Source: Elizabethkingia argenteiflava (GTDB lineage: Bacteria; Bacteroidota; Bacteroidia; Flavobacteriales; Weeksellaceae). From it: a stretch of DNA of 34,173 nucleotides. Shown here piece by piece: positions 18,106 to 26,640 of the stretch (its first letter is position 1; each line of letters begins with the position of its first letter). The translations under genes were made by a program, and so were the position numbers. A model generated the notes under the pieces. That model was not told the DNA's origin and did not search any database. It worked only from the letters and a program-made list of their open reading frames with translations. Where the stretch lies: the NCBI RefSeq assembly GCF_009904105.1, contig NZ_JAAABJ010000525.1:1-34173 (forward strand), read 5' to 3'.

Positions 18106-18687
18106 ATGGAGAAGATTATTCATTATGATAAAGAACTTTTATTGTATCTCAACGGTTTAGGTTCCTCAGATTTCGATTTTTTTTGGCTCCATCTTACGAA
18201 TCCTTGGTTATGGATGCCTTTTTATGCATTTCTTTTTTGGTCGCTGTATCGGCGATATTCTATAAAGAATCTGCTATGGGTTCTTGTCTTTATAGCACTC
18301 GGGGTTACGATAAGCGATCAGTTAGCCAATGTTTTTAAATATGGTTTACAGCGTCTAAGACCTTGTCACGATCCAGAGCTTATTCATTTTATGAGGCTGG
18401 TGGAGTGTGGGGGAAGCTACGGCTTCTACTCTGCTCATGCGAGTACAACTTTCTTTTTGGCTACTTTTTTATCTTTTTTACTCAAACGCTATTATCGCTT
18501 TTTACCTTATATTTTATTTGTTTGGGCGGGTATAGTCTCTTACAGCCGCATATATTTGGGTGTTCATTTTCCAGGTGATGTTGCAGTGGGCATGGTAATG
18601 GGGCTTTTATTGGGAAGTTTAGGAGGCTTTTGGATAATAAAATTAGTAAAATTAAGTCTTCCAATAGATAATCGGATACGGATGTAA
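18106..18687 (+). CDS. PAP2-family membrane phosphatase
   Basis: A 193-residue integral membrane phosphatase of the PAP2 family, acting on lipid phosphates such as undecaprenyl pyrophosphate, phosphatidic acid or lipid A. All three active-site motifs are present: KX6RP at K78-R85-P86, the PSGH-equivalent YSAH with H111, and SRX5HX3D at R148, H154 and D158. About five or six membrane helices are seen. It is the last gene of the intact core block. About 110 bp further on the decayed island begins with the 3' remains of rteC. Confidence 0.9.
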   Translation: MEKIIHYDKELLLYLNGLGSSDFDFFWLHLTNPWLWMPFYAFLFWSLYRRYSIKNLLWVLVFIALGVTISDQLANVFKYGLQRLRPCHDPELIHFMRLVECGGSYGFYSAHASTTFFLATFLSFLLKRYYRFLPYILFVWAGIVSYSRIYLGVHFPGDVAVGMVMGLLLGSLGGFWIIKLVKLSLPIDNRIRM

Positions 18688-18879
18688 GTCCGCTGGGACC
18701 ACTTTTTTATTTTATTAAGCCTGCTCAAATCACTTAAACCGAATTTATAAAGATACACTTAGGAGGCTGTTTTTCAATTTTTGTATTGTTATCGCTAAGG
18801 CTTGGGCAAGATGTATACTTTGTTTTTAAAGGAGAAATAAATTGTAAAGGCACTTGTTTTTACAAAAAATCTATGAAAA

Positions 18880-19658
18880 CTAAACATACTGAATCTTACG
18901 CCATGCTCGCAACAAGAAGATACCGTAAAGTCCCTATGATAGAAATCCCCCAAATCAACATTAAACGCTACTTCAAATTTTCTAGCGATATTCTTAATAT
19001 CCGCATTCCCATTATCAAATACGCCCTGTACATTAAGTGCATAGATCAATTCTGTTAGCGCTGTTTTGCTTGCTGTCCAATTTAAGGAAGAACCATTATG
19101 TGTTTTTTTCTGGATATTACTATTCAAGGGATTTTCCAAGTAAACTTGGATCAAATCGTTAGCAATAATTTTAGCCACCTTATAATCATGTGAAGTGGAA
19201 AAATAATGGTTAGCTTCGAAATAAAATGCATCAAGGCATAACTTGATATCGTTTTTACCTCTAATAAACAACATTTCATCCAGATAGGAATTGTTGGTGC
19301 GGTAATATTTATAAAAATCAAGATTGTTGTCGAAGAATTTCTTAAGTTTTTTTTATTCTTTAGTGAGACACTTTTTCACAAGCTTTGTTCCGTTAGGCTT
19401 CTTTGTCTCAATCTTATATATTTCGTTGTAGTAAATAAGCTGGGAAACAATAGCTGGCTTTTGATGTTTGAAAAATCGGATTTCCTCGTTTACATCCTTG
19501 AACCTACGTTTTAAAATAAATGCTTTTATATCAGAAAGGCATTCGATAATGAGGTGAATAACAGCTTCAATACGGAGTAAAGAATAATCATTTTCTACTT
19601 CCAATTCATTGATAGATATTTGCAATTTATGAATCGCTTCGTTGTAAAATTTTTCCAT
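18880..19658 (-). pseudogene. rteC: Broken rteC (conjugative-transposon regulator)
   Basis: RteC is a helix-turn-helix regulator of excision and transfer genes in CTnDOT-type Bacteroidota conjugative transposons. The N-terminal third begins at the ATG at 19658 (MEKFYNEAI) and reads FKDVNEEIRFFKH and YYNEIYKIETKKPNG. An in-frame TAA at 19353-19355 interrupts it within KKCLTKE*KKLKKFFDNN. The same frame then continues through FYFEANHYFSTSHDYKVAK and NWTASKTALTELIYAL to VDLGDFY. A frameshift near 18940 then moves the reading to IFLLRAWRKIQYV, ending at about 18880. Intact relatives are about 280 residues. One nonsense codon and one frameshift make this a remnant of an integrated element. Confidence 0.85.
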
Positions 19659-19865
19659 GCGTTAATTGAAATGTCGGAGTTATTGTTTCCAAGGAAATCC
19701 CAAAATATCTGGTTTTTCCTCTTCATCAATCCTCTTTTTAGTTATTAATTGAAAGATTGAATGGTGAATAGGGATGGTGAATGTCTTCCAAATAATTATA
19801 AAAAACAATCCATTAAAAACTATGGATAGCTTCCATTTTTTTATACATAAACAGTCATTCATCAT

Positions 19866-20172
19866 ACACTAAAATTTTCCAGAATTTTTATGATATCTGA
19901 CTTTTCATGATCCATAATACAATAAATTGAAGAAAAATCACTTAGAATAGCACCTTGATAATAAAAATTTAGTTATGGATAAAGTTAAGGAGTGCAATCA
20001 AAAAGCATATAGTACTAAAAGTGCCAAAAACATCACTTATCAATGCTTTGCCTTTAAATTATCAAGAGTATTTTCTGGAGAATATAGAAAAGTCAAAAAA
20101 TGCTATCAAAATTCACTGAATAAGTCTGGGTAGCACATATATTCTTGATAATGTTCAAAACAATATAAATGC
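19866..20172. other. Intergenic region between the rteC remnant and the three-gene module
   Basis: A+T-rich sequence. Its only open stretch of note is a small ORF at 19975-20133, listed separately. No repeat, tRNA or attachment site was recognised. It may hold remains of the conjugative element between the rteC relic and the module promoter. Confidence 0.35.
19975..20133 (+). CDS. Candidate small basic protein upstream of the three-gene module
   Basis: An ATG at 19975 opens a 52-residue frame starting MDKVKECNQKAYSTKSAK and ending at TAG 20131-20133. It is rich in Lys and contains three Cys. It has no recognisable family, no clear -7 element, and lies in an A+T-rich stretch where such frames arise by chance. 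It lies 125 bp upstream of the first module gene, in the same direction, and ends before the predicted operator. Coding is uncertain. Confidence 0.25.
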   Translation: MDKVKECNQKAYSTKSAKNITYQCFAFKLSRVFSGEYRKVKKCYQNSLNKSG

Positions 20173-20239
20173 GTCCCGAAAAGTGACATTCTTTTGCTTT
20201 TATGTGCTGTCAATTAACTCTTTATTATAGTTAATTTTA
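20173..20239 (+). promoter_or_regulatory. Operator and promoter of the three-gene module
   Basis: GAAAAGTGACA at 20178-20188, within a longer conserved block to about 20201, is the shared operator core. The -7-like element TAATTTTA (20232-20239, one mismatch) begins 54 bp from the operator start. The ATG at 20259 lies 81 bp from the operator start. No -33 TTTG is seen, which fits activator-dependent transcription. A perfect 8-bp inverted repeat, AATTAACT at 20212-20219 and AGTTAATT at 20229-20236 with a 9-nt spacer, overlaps the -7 element and could be a second, repressor-type site. The function is inference from spacing. Confidence 0.55.
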
Positions 20240-20258
20240 CATATAATTCTAAGTTTTG

Positions 20259-21800
20259 ATGAGCGGAAATTCATATTATACTGATCAAAAGATATGCTAT
20301 GATGTTGATGAAAATCGAGCATCGCAAGGATCTAATTCGCATAATTGGGATTATGTGCCTTCAATCTTACGTGTTGAAAACGGGATGTTTATTCCGAAGA
20401 TGAAAGGTATCGAAAATGCACCGCAGCAGATCAGGCAGCTTATCCAGATGTTCGAAGAAGAGCCATGGTCATTGATGCGCAAAAAATCCTTTTATGAACA
20501 TGCCCTGTTTATGGAGGGCTATGAGGACGATGCGGAAATCGTTCCTTTTTCTGAATATTTTCCCGTTTACCGAAGTATGGACATAGCACAGCTCAGAAGC
20601 TACTTTACTTTTAGGAGACTGTTACGGCAAGGGGAATATCTGAATGTTCCATTGTCCTACATCTTCGTCTACATCTACGAGATATTAATGCAGATAGGTG
20701 TAGCAAACCCAGAAGTTGGGCTGGAAACACTTAAGAATCTGAAGATAGCCTATGGACCTAGTCAACCCAAACTAATCCGATATCTGGATCTTTGGATGCA
20801 AGATTATGTTGTTTATTATGGACTGACAAATCGTTTCGATGAATTTTTTGCTCAAGAAAAGCAGGAAGATGACCTTGCATTATTGCTATCAAGTTATAGA
20901 GAGGTTGACGAAAGCGCGTTATTCGAAACAGCATGCGCAATCTCCTCCTACAAGATCAAGAACGGAGCGTTATTTAAAAAACACCCAAATGATGTGGTCT
21001 CCGTAGTAGCACGAACCATTAAGGCCATTGTTCCTATTTATGAGCAAAGATTTAGGCAACCAATCGAGCATCTTTGTCTGGGACTAAGAAAGCGAAGCCC
21101 ACATCCCATGTTTGCATCTGCTGTATTCTTTAGACCCGACAGCCCGAAAGAAAAGACCGTCAATATATCCCTGCGACGGAGTTATTATTGCAAGGGAGGA
21201 TTATGGTCGATGGATACATTCCGAGAGAAAGTTTTCCCAAAAAAAGGAGATCTTATCAGTCTTATTTTACATGAGACCGACCGGAAGTTACGGATCAGTA
21301 TGAATATAAAATCTTCAATGATCGGAAAAATGTCCGACCCTATAGTTGAAAATGCCATTCAGCAGGAGATAAATAGCTACTTTCAGGAAAAAGCTGAAGA
21401 AGCGCGTCCCAAGATAAAGGTTGATTTTTCTAAATTGGATAAAATAAGATCTGACGCAGCTGTCATAAGAGATGCGCTTCTGAGTGAAGAAGATGTGGAA
21501 AAAGATCTAGTTTATTCAGAAGAACAGCCCGCCGGCACTACGAAAATAACGGATGAACCATCGGCAACCATGGAAAATAAATCCATGTTTTCCAAGGATG
21601 AGCGGGAATTTCTACACTTGCTTTTAAATGCAGGTGACTGGAAGAACTACCTCCGTGGTATCCGTCTGCCTATCGGTGTTATAACCGATAGCATAAATGA
21701 GAAGACAATGGAGGATATTCAGGATATTCTCATCGTTTATGAAGGTGATGGTCCTACCATACTCAATGATTATAAAGACTATATTATCAGCAATATATAG
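20259..21800 (+). CDS. TerB_N/TerB_C domain protein, first gene of a three-gene ATPase-helicase module
   Basis: 513 residues from the ATG at 20259; the TTG just before it belongs to the leader. The N-terminal half is a TerB_N domain (about 30-250): HNWDYVPSILRV, then FSEYFPVYRSMDIAQLRSYFTF and the helical VPLSYIFVYIYEILMQIGV, which together are diagnostic. A middle segment (about 250-380) is unassigned. The C-terminal part is TerB_C: KVDFSKLDKIRSDAAVIRDALL at about 388-409, an acidic linker, then a helical end with LLNAGDWKNYLRG. The TerB fold is helical and metal-linked in tellurite and stress systems. These two flanking domains are known from multi-domain proteins predicted to act in DNA processing. 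No nuclease or ATPase motif is seen. It probably serves as adaptor or sensor for the ATPase that starts 11 bp after its stop codon (inference). Confidence 0.88.
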   Translation: MSGNSYYTDQKICYDVDENRASQGSNSHNWDYVPSILRVENGMFIPKMKGIENAPQQIRQLIQMFEEEPWSLMRKKSFYEHALFMEGYEDDAEIVPFSEYFPVYRSMDIAQLRSYFTFRRLLRQGEYLNVPLSYIFVYIYEILMQIGVANPEVGLETLKNLKIAYGPSQPKLIRYLDLWMQDYVVYYGLTNRFDEFFAQEKQEDDLALLLSSYREVDESALFETACAISSYKIKNGALFKKHPNDVVSVVARTIKAIVPIYEQRFRQPIEHLCLGLRKRSPHPMFASAVFFRPDSPKEKTVNISLRRSYYCKGGLWSMDTFREKVFPKKGDLISLILHETDRKLRISMNIKSSMIGKMSDPIVENAIQQEINSYFQEKAEEARPKIKVDFSKLDKIRSDAAVIRDALLSEEDVEKDLVYSEEQPAGTTKITDEPSATMENKSMFSKDEREFLHLLLNAGDWKNYLRGIRLPIGVITDSINEKTMEDIQDILIVYEGDGPTILNDYKDYIISNI

Positions 21801-21811
21801 AATAATTTGAA

Positions 21812-23164
21812 ATGACAGATAACAATAAACAAGGAAACAATAATAAAGTTACTATACCGCGGAGGATTTCGCAATCCTTATTAAATTCTCTGAAGGGCGG
21901 TGTTGTGCCCCGTGTGGGTTTACCCTATATCACGGTAGGCAGAAGGAAGGAAATGGAAGCGCTGTTGCATGATGCCGAGATTGTCAGTGAGGGTGGTGCC
22001 TCTTTCCGTATGATCTTAGGTAAATATGGCAGTGGAAAATCTTTTCTTTTGCAAACCCTGCGAAATTATGCTATGGACCGGAACTTCGTGGTAGTGGATG
22101 CCGACCTATCCCCCGAACGACGCCTTTATGGCAATAATGGTCAGGGATTGGCCACGTATAGAGAGATGATCAAGAACATGAGCGTTAAGACAAGGCCTGA
22201 AAACGGAGCATTAACAATGCTTCTTGACAAATGGATCGATTCGGTGCAGACCGAAACGGCCGAGAGCTCCGGTATCAGCCCAGAAGATTCTGTTTTTTCC
22301 GAGAAAGTAGAGCAGAAAATTTTTGCTGTAATCCACTCGATGCAGGATCTGGTTCACGGTTTTGACTTTGCGAAATTGCTGACCATGTATTACCGTGCCT
22401 TTATACAGGGTAATGACGATCTTAAATCGAAAGTTCTTAAATGGTTCCGAGGAGAGTATACGACGAAAACCGAGGCCCGGCAGGAACTTGAGGTGAATGT
22501 GATTATCACCGATGATGACTGGTACGATTATTTAAAACTATTTGCTTTTTTCTTCCGTCAGGCAGGTTATAAGGGAATGATGGTATTTGTGGATGAATTG
22601 GTTAACCTCTATAAGATCCCGAACAGCATCGCCCGACAATATAATTATGAGAAAATCCTCTCGATCTATAATGATGCGCTACAGGGCAAGGCCCAATATG
22701 TTGGTATAATCATGAGTGGCACACCCCAATGTGTCGAAGACTCGCGTCGGGGGATATATAGCTATGAGGCATTGCGTTCGCGTTTGCAGGAGGGGAAATT
22801 TACCCAGCAGGGGCTTCAGGATATGCGTGCACCGGTACTCCGGCTTCAGCCCCTGACAAGTGAGGAGATGATGGTGCTCACAGAAAAAATAGCAGACATC
22901 CACGCCAGCCTTTACAATTACGAACGGAAACTAAAAGACACCGATCTATTGGATTTTATAAAGATTGAGTTTGGAAGAATCGGTGCAGAATCCAATATTA
23001 CTCCGAGAGAAGTGATACGGGATTTTATTGAACTGCTCGATATCCTTTCCCAGAATCCTGAAAGTGACATTAAAACGCTTCTTAATTCGGAATCATTTGA
23101 CTATGCCAAACCGGAAGCGCAAAATAAGGCTATTGATCCCCTGTTCGCAAAATTTACATTATAA
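21812..23164 (+). CDS. BrxD-like (DUF2791) P-loop ATPase
   Basis: A 450-residue ATP-binding protein of the DUF2791/BrxD family. The N-terminus has IPRRISQSLLNSLKGGVVPR and VGRRKEMEALL, the usual lead-in. Walker A is GKYGSGKS at 70-77, then VVDADLSPERRLYG. Walker B is MMVFVDEL at 257-264, followed by a sensor-like IIMSGTPQCVED at about 299-310. Basic RRGIYSYEALRSRL then precedes a C-terminal helical domain. BrxD is found in type 2 BREX phage defence together with a BrxHI helicase, and here its partner is the helicase gene 33 bp downstream. The ATPase core looks intact. Codon use and G+C (higher by eye) match its two module partners and differ from the core genes on the left. Confidence 0.9.
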   Translation: MTDNNKQGNNNKVTIPRRISQSLLNSLKGGVVPRVGLPYITVGRRKEMEALLHDAEIVSEGGASFRMILGKYGSGKSFLLQTLRNYAMDRNFVVVDADLSPERRLYGNNGQGLATYREMIKNMSVKTRPENGALTMLLDKWIDSVQTETAESSGISPEDSVFSEKVEQKIFAVIHSMQDLVHGFDFAKLLTMYYRAFIQGNDDLKSKVLKWFRGEYTTKTEARQELEVNVIITDDDWYDYLKLFAFFFRQAGYKGMMVFVDELVNLYKIPNSIARQYNYEKILSIYNDALQGKAQYVGIIMSGTPQCVEDSRRGIYSYEALRSRLQEGKFTQQGLQDMRAPVLRLQPLTSEEMMVLTEKIADIHASLYNYERKLKDTDLLDFIKIEFGRIGAESNITPREVIRDFIELLDILSQNPESDIKTLLNSESFDYAKPEAQNKAIDPLFAKFTL

Positions 23165-23197
23165 TACAATCGAGATTCGCGAATTACGAATTTACTT

Positions 23198-25435
23198 ATG
23201 GACGCTTTTTCCCGATATTCACCATCAATAAGGCAATATATCTATCAGAACGGCTGGAATCAGCTGCGTGCAATTCAGGCAGCAGCAGGAGATGCGATAT
23301 TCAATACCGATGAAAATGTTCTTCTGTCTGCCTCCACAGCTTCGGGAAAGACCGAAGCAGCTTTCTTTCCTATCATTACCTTTATGCAGGAAGATCCCCC
23401 CACATCTATAGGTTGTCTGTATATTGCACCATTAAAGGCACTTATCAACGATCAGTTCATCCGTTTAAACGATATCTGTGAGGAGAGCGGTATACCCGTC
23501 TGGCATTGGCACGGCGATGTTTCACAGTCGCGGAAAAAGAAAATGATGAAAGATCCGTCAGGGATATTGCAGATCACACCAGAGTCTCTTGAAGCAATGT
23601 TATTACACCGTCACTCACAGATCCCACACCTTTTTGGAGACCTGCGTTTTGTTGTCATTGACGAAATTCATTCTTTTCTAAGAGGTGACCGTGGCGGGCA
23701 AGCCCTGTGCCTGATCGAAAGATTGTCGCGCCTAGCCGGCGTCAATCCGAGGAGAATAGGTCTTTCTGCAACCATAGGAGATACCCAGATCGTGGGTGAG
23801 TATCTTTCGGCAGGAAGTGGTAGAGGAACGGTGATACCCCGTATTCAGAGCGGGGGGATGGAATGGCGTCTGTCCATGCAGCACTTCTTTACGAACGGGG
23901 CACAGGCAAATGAGAAATCTGCTAAGGAAAACAAAGGTATTGATGCTCCGGAATCTCCAACGGATATAGCTCCGAAAAATGCAGATCCGGGTATAGGTTA
24001 TATTTTTGAGCACACCAGAGGTCATAAATGTTTTGTTTTTTCCAATTCACGTGAAGAGTGCGAGGTAGTTACAGCTACGCTTCGCCAGTATTGCGATGTT
24101 AAACACGAAAGAGACCGGTTTCTTATCCACCACGGTAATCTGTCGGTATCCTACCGTGAAAGTGCGGAAGATGTAATGAAACAAGACGATAGCCTTGTCA
24201 CTGTCTGTACGACTTCTACATTGGAATTAGGGATAGACATCGGTCGCTTGGAGCGGGCCTTTCAGATAGATGCGCCGTTCACAGTTTCCTCTTTCCTGCA
24301 ACGGATGGGAAGAACCGGCAGGCGAAATGCACCTTCTGAAATGTGGTTTGTGATACGTGAGGATCATGCCGAAGCCAGAGCCCTTCTTCCGGAGACGATC
24401 CCTTGGAAACTGCTTCAGGGCATCGCACTTATCCAGCTGTACCTAGAGGAGCGATGGGTTGAACCACCCCGGACCGGACGCCTGCCCTACAGCTTGCTGT
24501 ATCACCAAACGATGAGCACACTTGCTTCGGGTGGTGAAATGACGCCTGCCGAGCTTGCCTCCCGCGTGCTGTCATTAAATTATTTCGGTAATATAACAGC
24601 TGACGATTTTCGGGTACTGTTGCACCATCTGATCAGTACGGACCATCTTCAACAAACCGAGAATGGGGGACTCATCTTAGGACTGGCGGGCGAACGTATC
24701 GTTAACAACTTTAAATTTTATGCCGTTTTTCAGGAGAATGAGGAATACAGTGTCCGATGGGATTCCGAAGAATTGGGTACCATCGTAAAGCCACCGCCGC
24801 TAAATGATAAGATAGCCATTGCAGGACGTGTATGGGTTGTAGAGGAAGTGGACCATAACAGCCACGTGGTGTATTGCCATCCAGTAAAAGGAATTGTGCC
24901 TGCCTACTTTGGTGACGAACCAGGGGATATTCATACCAAGATACTGGAGCGCATGCATCTCTTACTTCAACAAGATCAGATTTACCCATATCTGCTTAAA
25001 AATGCAGTAGCAAGGCTTACCCAAGCACGCGATATCGCTGCAAGATCCTTCCTTGATAAAAAACCGTTAATACCACTTGGTGGTAAGATGTATTGCTTGT
25101 TCCCATGGCTCGGTAGTTATGCATTTCTAGCGCTGGAGCGTTTTCTGCGCATAAAATGCGGACCCGTTTTGGGGCTTAAAGGATTTGACTCGAAACGTCC
25201 TTATTATATCCAGTTTACCATGAATGTCAGTGAGCGGGATTTTTACCGTGTTATGGAAGAAGAGATAAATAAAGATATAGACCCAATGACATTGCTCTAT
25301 CCGAAGGAAGTGGCGGTATTTGATAAATATGATGACATCCTGCCAGAGGATCTTACCCGAAAAGGCTTTGCGATGGGTGTTCTGGACGTAAAAGAAATGA
25401 AGCAACGGGTAATAGGTTGGTTGGACAATACTTAA
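23198..25435 (+). CDS. Lhr/BrxHI-like DEAH-box superfamily II helicase
   Basis: A 745-residue helicase. RecA-like domain 1 has a Q-like LRAIQAAA, Walker A STASGKTEA (about 46-54), APLKALIND (Ia), TPESLEAML (Ib), DEIH at 155-158 and LSATIGD (III). Domain 2 has HHGNLS (IV), CTTSTLELGIDIG (V) and QRMGRTGRR (VI). A winged-helix-like and C-terminal region of about 300 residues follows, as in Lhr and BrxHI proteins. Family enzymes translocate on or unwind DNA using ATP. It is the last gene of the module, 33 bp after the ATPase, in the same direction. No nuclease domain or zinc cluster is visible. An intact reading frame in a region full of broken genes suggests the module is still used. Confidence 0.93.
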   Translation: MDAFSRYSPSIRQYIYQNGWNQLRAIQAAAGDAIFNTDENVLLSASTASGKTEAAFFPIITFMQEDPPTSIGCLYIAPLKALINDQFIRLNDICEESGIPVWHWHGDVSQSRKKKMMKDPSGILQITPESLEAMLLHRHSQIPHLFGDLRFVVIDEIHSFLRGDRGGQALCLIERLSRLAGVNPRRIGLSATIGDTQIVGEYLSAGSGRGTVIPRIQSGGMEWRLSMQHFFTNGAQANEKSAKENKGIDAPESPTDIAPKNADPGIGYIFEHTRGHKCFVFSNSREECEVVTATLRQYCDVKHERDRFLIHHGNLSVSYRESAEDVMKQDDSLVTVCTTSTLELGIDIGRLERAFQIDAPFTVSSFLQRMGRTGRRNAPSEMWFVIREDHAEARALLPETIPWKLLQGIALIQLYLEERWVEPPRTGRLPYSLLYHQTMSTLASGGEMTPAELASRVLSLNYFGNITADDFRVLLHHLISTDHLQQTENGGLILGLAGERIVNNFKFYAVFQENEEYSVRWDSEELGTIVKPPPLNDKIAIAGRVWVVEEVDHNSHVVYCHPVKGIVPAYFGDEPGDIHTKILERMHLLLQQDQIYPYLLKNAVARLTQARDIAARSFLDKKPLIPLGGKMYCLFPWLGSYAFLALERFLRIKCGPVLGLKGFDSKRPYYIQFTMNVSERDFYRVMEEEINKDIDPMTLLYPKEVAVFDKYDDILPEDLTRKGFAMGVLDVKEMKQRVIGWLDNT

Positions 25436-25450
25436 AGCACGATAAAATAT

Positions 25451-25515
25451 AGTGAAAAGTGACACTTTTGTCGTTTTTAGTATTGTGTTTTAGTCTGTAA
25501 ATAGCAATACTTTTA
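25451..25515 (+). promoter_or_regulatory. Second copy of the shared operator with the DUF2461 promoter
   Basis: GAAAAGTGACA at 25454-25464, extended here to the perfect palindrome AAAAGTGACACTTTT (25455-25469). The -7-like TACTTTTA at 25508-25515 starts 54 bp from the operator start, and the ATG at 25537 lies 83 bp away. No good -33 is seen. An inverted repeat, AGTATTG at 25479-25485 and CAATACT at 25505-25511, overlaps the -7 and could act as an operator or as the helicase terminator. Confidence 0.55.
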
Positions 25516-25536
25516 AAGAAATATACATCTCAATAT

Positions 25537-26219
25537 ATGAGTATACATTCAGATACTTTGGAGTTTTTAAAACTTTTGGCAACAATGAACGGGAATGGTT
25601 TTTTCAGCATAAAAGTTTATATGAGGCTGCGCATAAAAATTTCATCAGCTTTGTTAATGAAGTTATTAATGCCTTTGCAGAATCCTACCCTGAAATCGGT
25701 AATCTGAATGCTAAAAGCACTTTGTTCAGAATTTATCGTGACATACGCTTTTCACCCAACAAAGACGCTTTCAAAATAAACTTTGCAGCAACTCTTGTGA
25801 AAGAGAGAAAAAAAACAGTTGACCGCGCGGGTTATTACATCCATATACAACTGGGGAACTGTATGCTTGCCGGAGACATATATATTAAAGATAAGAAATC
25901 ATTGGTTGCCATCAGAAAAAAAATAAGTACTGACCCAGATGAATTTTTGAAAACAATTGAAAATAAATATTTTATCGATAACCTGATTATGCATGGAGAT
26001 ACACTGAAGAGAGTTCCTCGAGGCTTTGATGAAAAAGATCCCATGGTCGCTTATCTCAAGTTGAAAGAATTTGTGATTTATCACGCACTCCCGGATGCCG
26101 AGGTTGTATCACCCTCGTTTGTGTCTAAATGTTGCAAAATTTTTAAAGCAGCCAAGCTTTTCAATGAATTTATCAATGAGGCAATTATTAACTATTATCA
26201 TTCGGAACATAACAATTAA
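25537..26219 (+). pseudogene. DUF2461 family protein, frameshifted near the start
   Basis: The ATG at 25537 starts MSIHSDTLEFLK in one frame. From about 25572 the family sequence continues one frame over as FGNNEREWFFQHKSLYEAAHK, then FVNEVINAFAESYPEIGNL, STLFRIYRDIRFSPNKDAFK and onward to the stop at 26219. Adding one A in the TTTTTAAAAC tract at 25564-25573 would restore a normal protein of about 227 residues. All hallmark DUF2461 segments are present: NNEREWF, RIYRDIRFS and YYIHIQ. No alternative ATG exists in the second frame before FRIYRDI, so a functional product is unlikely unless slippage restores the frame. Function of the family is unknown. It shares its operator with the module and the NTF2-like gene. 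Confidence 0.82.
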
Positions 26220-26230
26220 TATTAAATAAA

Positions 26231-26617
26231 ATGGAAAATTTAAGCAAAACTCTTACAAGTGACAATATAGAAAAAATCGCTAAGGCAGATGACTTTCATA
26301 TCGCTCCTCTTCGCGCAGATGGTAAAATCTATGGAACTCCAATTTTTATTTGGTCTGTGTCAGTTGGTGGAAATCTATATTGCAGGGCATATAGTGGCGT
26401 TGATTCCAGCTGGTATAAGGCTGCCGTAACTTATAAGGAAGGTAAAATCAAAGCATTGGGGTTGGAAAAGATAGTACGTTTTGAAGCCGAGAAAGATGCT
26501 GAAATAAACTCATTGATTGAAGCTTACAGAATAAAATACAAATGGGATGAATATCTGGATGATATGGTGGGTAAAGTTCCGAAAAATGCTACAGTGAAAG
26601 TAATATCCGGGGAATAA
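26231..26617 (+). CDS. DUF2255 family protein
   Basis: A 128-residue soluble protein that begins 11 bp after the DUF2461 stop and is probably translated from the same mRNA. DUF2255 features are clear: KADDFHIAPLRADGKIYGTPIFIWSV, then LYCRAYSG and WYKAAV, and EAYRIKYKWDEYLDDM near the end. The fold and function are uncharacterised; members often sit beside small stress-type proteins and AraC regulators. The frame is intact. The N-terminal SKTLTSDNIEKI helix looks normal for the family. Confidence 0.85.
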   Translation: MENLSKTLTSDNIEKIAKADDFHIAPLRADGKIYGTPIFIWSVSVGGNLYCRAYSGVDSSWYKAAVTYKEGKIKALGLEKIVRFEAEKDAEINSLIEAYRIKYKWDEYLDDMVGKVPKNATVKVISGE

Positions 26618-26640
26618 AACGAAGTTAAACTACAGATCCG

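Noticed and set aside
19680-19865. A 61-residue minus-strand ORF after the rteC remnant
   Set aside because: It has no recognisable motif, lies in A+T-rich sequence and has no promoter element. Chance is the simplest reading.
20259-21800. Tellurite resistance gene cluster
   Set aside because: The protein has TerB_N and TerB_C domains, but no TerC, TerD-family or other ter genes are nearby. The partners are an ATPase and a helicase, which points to DNA work and not to tellurite.
20259-25435. A complete BREX locus
   Set aside because: Only BrxD-like and BrxHI-like partners are present. No PglX-type methylase, PglZ phosphatase, BrxC/PglY ATPase or BrxA/B gene is in the window.
25455-25469. AAAAGTGACACTTTT as the helicase terminator
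   Set aside because: The palindrome is A+T-rich with a one-base centre, so it would make a weak hairpin. Its core and spacing match two other sites placed before genes, so an operator is the better reading, although both roles could overlap.
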